64,000 bases of DNA from positions 1,426,001 through 1,490,000 of the forward strand of contig NW_024881540.1 in the NCBI RefSeq assembly GCF_019059575.1. The letters are read 5' to 3'. The notes under the pieces are model-generated. The model was not told the origin of the DNA. It ran no database searches and saw only the letters and a list, made by a program, of their open reading frames with translations. Made by a program: the position numbers and the translations under genes. The DNA comes from Amphibalanus amphitrite (taxonomy: Eukaryota; Arthropoda; Thecostraca; Balanomorpha; Balanidae). Shown here piece by piece: positions 57,401 through 64,000 of the stretch; the stretch's first letter is position 1, and each line of letters opens with the position of its first letter.

Positions 57401-60262
57401 ACCCGAACGTACCATTGTAACAGTCTAATTCATGCCAGCATTTTTGCAAATTGGTCGCATATAGCCTGTGTCGGTGTCTGGTCTCTTCCATGTCACAGCA
57501 GTCTGCATCTGAAGTCTGATTAAGAATCGTCTGGAGTCTAACGAAGAACTTAAGCTGTATTAGGTCCCATAGCGGTCGCAGACAGCAGCGACCGTCCCGA
57601 GTTTGGCGCTGCTGCATCTGCCGTGTATGTCCTGCCCCCAGGCCCTAATCTGTATTGGAGGGCGGGTTTATCGCCGACCCATCCACCCAACACGCCACAA
57701 GTCGATCTACCCGGCACGCTACTCTGTAGAGCGTGGGTGGGTATGTGGGCAGTAAGTACCACAGGCAGTACGGGTCGAGGACTTTCCATGTGGTAGACGG
57801 CATAAGCCTGGCGATATCAGCAGGTGCGCCGGCGCGATGTAGTGGTCTAGCCCGGCAGAAAAATAATGACGACTCACAGACGCTCTATGTTGAAAATAGC
57901 AAGTTGCAGCGATGGTCGTGACCGTCATGGTAACGAGGTGGTATATTTATGTGAATATCTCAGCTTGTTTCTCTCATAAGCTACCGTTACAGACCGATGA
58001 CCTTGCTCGGCATGACCGTTTAATTCCACAAAAACACCATTCGGGAGAGGACCTCACCTAGCTGCCTTTCGTTCTCCGACGATTTAGGTACTATTGTTTC
58101 GTACATCGAAAGTCACCTGCGTATCGCGTTCTATTCGCTGTTCTGCTACAGTGGTTTAATTCACCCCGCTTATTTGTATTGAAGCCCCATTATGACCAAC
58201 AGGCCGTAGATTGCGGTCGGGTACGAGCTCAGATGACACAACCAGAACGGTTACCGCTCGGCCGAGCAGATGCCAGACTAATAAACAACCCTGTGCTGCA
58301 CTAAATCGGCGGCTTCCCGTGCCATATTTCTCGCCTTGGCCAGACATCTGGACAATGTCTTGCATATGAGGTCTCTGTTGAACAAATCATTTAACGGGCT
58401 GCAACAGCGGCATGTAATCATAATTTAACATAACGGAGCAAAACTCTGGGCGGCATTGTGGGATGACCTTCAAATAACAATGTGTTGTCCTTGGCCCTGC
58501 AAAGCTCCAGTTGATTATTTCTGGGCGACGGCTTTACTTTTTATTCATGTATTTCCTTACACCACTTATAGCGAACACAGAGAGCCTATATGATTTAGGT
58601 TGGCCCATCGCGGAGATCTGATGAGATTACAGGCCGGGGCGGACCGACTCTTGATCACCGAGGCCCCGACCCGAGCTCCTCTGACGTTAATTCAGCCAGT
58701 CTCTGGCGACCATCACTGCAGTGTACCGCCTCAGTGCGTCTACCGAGCGCACAGGGGGCGATGTTGCAGAACTAACGACCGAGCCGACACCGCTGTCTCC
58801 GCCGTCTATCCCACCGCCTATCCCACCGTCTCCGGTCTCCGCGCCGGCCACTGGACGCTCACGTGACCACCCGCTGGCCAGTCGGAGCCGCCGCGCGCCG
58901 GACCACGTGTTTTTGCGGCCACTGGCGACCGCGGCCCGCGGGCGCTTGGTGTGTGCTGCACTGGGAGAGATGCCCACCGCATCGGAGAGTGCATACCAAG
59001 CTCAGAGATATTCTCTGGTGGCGGACCTGCCGGTTGGACCGGCTCGGACGCCTCAGCGCGTGCACAATTTATGTTGCTCGCGCGCATAGGTGATACGGCG
59101 ATGTGGTTGCGAAACCACTTAGCAGCGGCCCTCTTTTTATTTTTTACGTTCTTTGTAGTACAATAGTGACGAAGTGTCGACCTACGTCCAAATGGTCAGT
59201 TCCAGCAGATTTTTCTCGACGGTGTCAGTTTAGATATGATTTTCAACGCACGTATATTTGCAGTTACTTTATTCGGTTTGGGGTCATCGGTGGTCTGGGT
59301 CTGGTCTGACGCTCGCTACGGTCTTATCTAGTCGGCCGGCGGGAAGACGGTAGCTAAAGGAAGCTGCGGTAGACATGGCCGGAGCAAGGCCGTATAACAG
59401 GGCCGGAGAGAGGCAGCTGGGGGGGGGGGGGAGGGGCAGCTGGCTCAGCTGGGTCGCACTCGTCTCCTGTCGATGACGTCAACCGGAACTCAGCTGACGT
59501 CACGCCATGGCGAGCACGCTGAGTCGCAGCCGCAGCCGCAGCCCACCGGCCAGCTCCCAGCGCAGCGCTGACGGCGGCGGTGACGCCGGTGGCTGCGCCC
59601 AGCACCGGGCGAGGGGCAGCTGTGAGTCAGCGCCGCCCTCGGCAGTTGGTGCTGAGTCACCGGGCGACCCCCAGACACGGGGAGGGGGGATATAGCTGCA
59701 GAGACGCCGGGTCACGGCTGCAAAGACGCCGGGCCACGGCTGCAGAGACGTTGGGACATGACGTGATGCCGTCTCTCTCTCCCCTGCAGCGGGACGGTCA
59801 CGATAATTTCACTGATCGCCTGCGTCTTCTTGTTCCTCACTCACGGCTCACCTCTCCGTCCCGTCAGATCCCCGTCTATCTCTCTTTAGCTTGGCTAAGA
59901 CCAGTAGTAACCTAACGGCCCGATGACGGCCTGATGACGGCTCAGTGACTGGCGACTCGGCCTCGGTCGGCCTGTCAGCTGCTGCTCCGACCCGTGTCGT
60001 TTAGTGTGCCACGCCACTCCGCGGCAGCCGAGAATGGAGCGGTCCAAAATGTGCCCGGACAGCAGGTCACAAACTCTGGCTACGGAACGTGCACGTCCGC
60101 AGTCTGATGCGCCGTCGATTGATACGGGTGATAGGTGTGTTGTCAAAGGAGGATTGAGCGAGCCCCATGGCCCTTCTATCTCATGCATGGCTCAGTAAGT
60201 CAGTAGCACTACCATCTTTTGTCGATGCTAGACGGAATGTATGCCCTGAAGACATCCGCTAC

Positions 60263-60427
60263 AGTAGCGGCGGAACACCTTCAATAAGGGGTGGGGGGGG
60301 GGGGGGGGGGGCGGGCACTGCCGACTTTTGGTCCAATTCTTTCCATGCAACGCCCATAGGAATAATGTTAAATGCCAAAATCAAAGGGGGTTACGGTGCC
60401 CCGGTGCCCTCCCCGTTCCGCCGCCTA
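60263..60427. mobile_element. Small MITE, copy 2 (about 165 bp)
   Basis: Same layout as the 18397 copy: AGCGGCGGAAC at the left, a long G-run, GGGCACTGCCGACTTTTGGT, CCATGCAACGCCCATAGG, GGTGCCCCGGTGCCCTCCCC and GTTCCGCCGCCTAT at the right. The two copies differ mainly in G-run length and a few substitutions, so both derive from one recently active family. Confidence 0.75.
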
Positions 60428-61194
60428 TGATCCGCTACTTTATTTACTTTACGGAAGAACAAAATCGAAGGACCTACAATATAATCCATTTTATCCCGCT
60501 GCTGCGGCTGGCAGTGTCCCGATCATATATCCACCGATTGGGGTACCCCGCACCGCTTGGCTTGTGTGACATTGTGCAACGCCGACTTCGACAGAAACCA
60601 TGAAACCACCGACAGTCGACACCCGACCGAGCACGGTAGACTTTCTCCCTGCTACATTCGCCCGGCGGTGACGGGAGGTGACGGACGGTGGCTGTCAATG
60701 AATGCTGGTGACAGGTGCGGTGGCGGCCAGTGTAGCGTGGTGGTGGTGGGCTGGGCACCCTCGCCTGTTCCACATCATAGAGCTGGCAATACTGTCATGC
60801 TGCATGTTGATCCTCAGACTGAAGTTGTTTTGCCTCTGTCGTAGAAATATACACAAGCTCCCGCGAGCGGCGCACGTTTTCTATACGGAGCGGCACAGCG
60901 CAACAGGACGTGACATTATCCATTCACGGTGCACGATACGCCGTGACGTCCGTGACGCACGTGACGCGATGTGACGTATGGTGACAGATAGCTGAGGTGT
61001 CCTTCTCTTGCTGCTGCGGGACAGACCCCCTCCACCGACCCACCCCACTTCCCCTGTCCCCCGCCTGCAGCCTTATCCTTGCACGTCAGCACCGGTGTCG
61101 CTGTGGTGATTGACGTATTCAGGTCAGCTGGTGTGACCTTCCCTACCGCCCACATCCCCTCCCCGTGCTCCTCACCCTGACCCCGACCCCGTCC

Positions 61195-61385
61195 CGTCCC
61201 CGACCCCGACCCCGACCCCGACCCAATCCCCCTCCGGCCCGAGCGTGCACTGATGGTGTCACCCAGCCGCCGTACGTGGCTGGGGGCACACTGTGTGTCA
61301 TCGGGTGTCACCAGTGTGTCAGTAGCGTGTCGCCGCTCACCAGTGTGTCACTGGTGTGTCACCAGCGTCATCAGTGTGTCACCAT
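61195..61385. repeat. CCCGAC hexamer run and GTGTCACCAGT repeats
   Basis: CCCCGACCCCGACCCCGACC and neighbouring CCCGTCC variants make a short hexamer array at 61180-61230. From 61295 to 61385 GTGTCACCAGTGTGTCA-like 10-20 bp units recur irregularly. Neither is coding. Confidence 0.7.
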
Positions 61386-64000
61386 GGTCGTCGCATGTGG
61401 ATCTGCGGCCTCGCGCCTGCATAAGTTACGTGTGCGTGTTTCTCGTCCCCGCACCTGTGCTATCTTCACGGCCTACAGAGCTCGACTCCGATAAAGTGTG
61501 ACACACGCGTACGTTTCTACATATTCAACGGCGTTTATATATCGCTCGTTCACCGTCATGCTACCTCAAATACTCCGACAATGACCACAATGAATCACGG
61601 GGACATAACGTCCGTATTCAAGGAAAATTGTTATTGTCTTTAAGCGCCCGCTCGTTTACCTGAATCCGTACACAAATGGCGCATTTGTCGGCGATTTCAC
61701 GGAAATGTGACGTATTTGGGGACAGACGGGACAGCATTACCATGCCGTCGACCTGGTAGCCCCGTTTCCAGCACAGTCGGAGTAGTGGCCGGGATGCGGG
61801 TCCGACTCGAAATGCCAGCTGCCTTGTCCGCACCTGTCGACCGCGCGTGAATAGTGAACTGCTGGGACGATTTGGAACGGACCGCTCGGAGAAGACGGAC
61901 CGTTTCCGCTGACAAGATGATAAGCTGGCGGCTTTGGACATGGAATGGCGAGCTGAGTGTGAACTCTGCACTATATACAATGTGCATTGTGCGGTACATT
62001 GCATTTGCAACATGCATACAATGCACATTCGTGCGATAAGGGTTACAATGAAACCTCTGGGAGTCGTTCTCTGTCCGCTCTGCAGTTATTCTGTTCTCGG
62101 TTAAACTCTGGTCGTCCTCGGTCCAGTCCGAGGCCACTGTGTGTCCATTCCCGGGGGACGCTTTCTGGCCGGTTCTGAGATGCTCCATCTCCGGTCTATA
62201 GGGACGTTATCGGCTGTTCCTTTCTTCTGTTGCCTATACGGTCCGGTCCGGGACGCCCGTGGTCCGGTCTAGTCAGGAGGTGCTCCCGGTCCGCTCGTGA
62301 CCTGAGAGCGCAGCAGATGGTCGGCGAAGCGGCCTCTCTCCAGCTCTGACCCAGACGGCTCCAGTGGAGGCTGGCTGTCACATAGAGCACTCCAAACTGC
62401 ATGCTAAGCATTCTAGGACATTCCTGCCTTCACGCAGTCATATATCTCGAGGACAGAGGTGTGACTTATTAATTGACTTATTAATTCGTATATATGAAGT
62501 GGCCCGGGCCGGAGCTGTAGGTCGGAAACGGCTCGGGACGTAGGCCGGAAGTGGCTGAGGCAGGAGCTGAGGTCTGAAGTGACTCAAAGAGAGAGTATGA
62601 TGGCGTGTCATTTCCGTCGTGGGCTGCATTTTCATGTCACTGGTTTATCCAGATTTACTAGCAATTTGGATGTTGGTATACCAACATGAAGCCTATATGC
62701 TTCATTCCTACAGTTTAAGCGATAAAGTAAAAAGTTTGCAACTAATTCTTCGTTCACCTCACATCGATGCAAGGCCCTATCATCGATGTGTTTTGGTCAG
62801 GAAGATCTGGACACAGACAATATGATGACCTGATTCACCGGAATAGCCAAGATTATCAGGCATTGCCGTTTCGCTCGAGGCGCTGCATATCGGTACCGTT
62901 ATACCATGCAATGGTAACCGGTCGGCTGCCGTCCAGCTAGGTAAATATCTGTCCATGAACTATGCCATCGTGGAGATTGGTGAAAGACGGTATAATGTCA
63001 TCGACAGCTCGCCATCATTTTCCACCAGTGCCTTGCATGGCTGGGCTGGTCCCAACGATCCATTCCATAGTGACCGATGTGCCGTCAACAATGCTGTCTG
63101 CTGTCAAAGTCTACTGATTTCCACCTGTCTGCCGTCTCTCTGCTGTCGCTGCCGGCCGGTGTTCCCTGCCGCCGTCAGCGACACCGAAGTCGAGGCGGCG
63201 CACCCCTTTACCGGTGCTTCCGGTCGGTCTGTAACGTCACCAGTGGCATGCCATACACGGAGCCACGCTGGCTGGACGGACCTGGCGGGTCGGGCGGATG
63301 GACTGGACGGACTAGACGGGCCGGGTTTACTGGCGAGTTGGACGGGCTGACCTAGACTGACCACTTGACCAGGACTGGACGGACGAATGGACTGATCAGG
63401 TCTGCCGTTGACTGGGGCACATAGTTACAGAGCTCGGCGACATTTTACAGAGGATGGCTATCGTATTCAGAATGAGAGTTGTCAGACTGGAGTCGTCAGG
63501 CTGGACAGAGCTAGATGCCGCCCTGCCTGTGCAGTGTGCAGCACTGACTGTGTGTGGGCGGACTGACTGTCCGGCGAGCAGGGCCTGCGGCGCCGCGCCG
63601 GCCGGAAACCGAGCCTGTCGCCCCACCCCCAGATCTCCAGCTTTGCACGCACCATGACGTCAGCTCCCCCCCCCACGTCCCTGGCTCGGACCCACTCCAG
63701 GCTGATGTTGGCACGATATTGCTCGCCCCGACTGGAAACGATGCTTCATTGGAGGTCATAATTTATCGTCGTTGGACTGAACCGTAGGCTGTAGAGTTGT
63801 CCTCGTGACGTCATCATCTAAAGGCGCAGCAGCTGACCTCGCGGGCAGTGACGTCACCGGATACTGACTTCATCTCTTTCTACCGGTGCCTTTCCGTCCT
63901 GCATATGAGGCTATCCCTAATTGCACTCGAAAGTGCGGAAGCTGCTATATTCTGCATTGTACATAGATCAGAGACCGTGAGGGCCGATCCCTTCCAGCTG

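Larger units (their letters stand above)
52506..64000. other. First intron of the myosin gene (presumed), no exon seen
   Basis: No stretch shows myosin motor motifs or another recognisable protein. Contents include a putative 2-kb element (52550-54533), small MITE copy 2 (60263-60427), simple repeats at 61.2-61.4 kb and long GC-rich segments with chance open frames. AATAAA occurs at 55786 without an upstream coding exon. That this is intron and not intergenic follows from the 52505 donor and the absence of the next myosin exon, so it is an inference. Confidence 0.5.

Overview
This is a eukaryotic nuclear window, most likely from an arthropod and probably a crustacean. The evidence is intron-rich genes with canonical GT-AG boundaries and stretches of GC-rich exon, arthropod/animal gene families, and very abundant short non-autonomous transposons and minisatellites. 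The species cannot be fixed from the sequence; a crustacean such as a barnacle is only a guess. No bacterial, viral, tRNA, rRNA or CRISPR feature was found.

Four protein-coding genes, all on the + strand and head to tail, can be assembled exon by exon with consistent splice phases. (1) About 6.1-13.5 kb: a TLC-domain multi-pass membrane protein of the TLCD3/FAM57 family (5 coding exons, 261 aa). (2) 19.2-23.3 kb: D-glucuronyl C5-epimerase, the heparan sulfate modifying enzyme (8 coding exons, 548 aa). (3) 26.8-48.8 kb: an ACK/TNK2-family non-receptor tyrosine kinase (about 23 coding exons, about 1183 aa) with SAM-like, kinase, SH3, CRIB and UBA parts in the order expected of ACK. (4) 52.4 kb to beyond the window: the first coding exon of a class I unconventional myosin resembling Myo1D/Myo31DF; the remaining 11.5 kb looks like its first intron. 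The four genes share no pathway beyond general membrane, Golgi and cytoskeletal signalling, and nothing suggests co-regulation.

The space between exons is dominated by repeats. Intron 1 of the TLC gene holds a 2.6-kb GC-rich minisatellite (39-bp unit, 824-bp higher-order copy) framed by inverted 'AAGCGTAACT' ends and two near-perfect palindromes. Three 1.2-kb TTAA-bounded fold-back elements (11.66, 16.84 and 50.08 kb) carry many AGGTCA nuclear-receptor half-sites, and two of them carry conserved TGACGTCA CRE sites. The ACK gene carries a complete but dead mariner (DD37D, 25-bp perfect TIRs) in one intron. One of its exons is sandwiched between a 42-bp pyrimidine-rich tandem repeat and a 300-bp TTCTC microsatellite that ends in a perfect splice acceptor and a possible new 87-nt cassette exon. 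The myosin intron starts with a putative 2-kb element holding a 36-bp tandem array and nested palindromes.

Intergenic regions (1-6.1, 13.5-19.2, 23.3-26.8 and 48.8-52.4 kb) otherwise show no convincing coding sequence.
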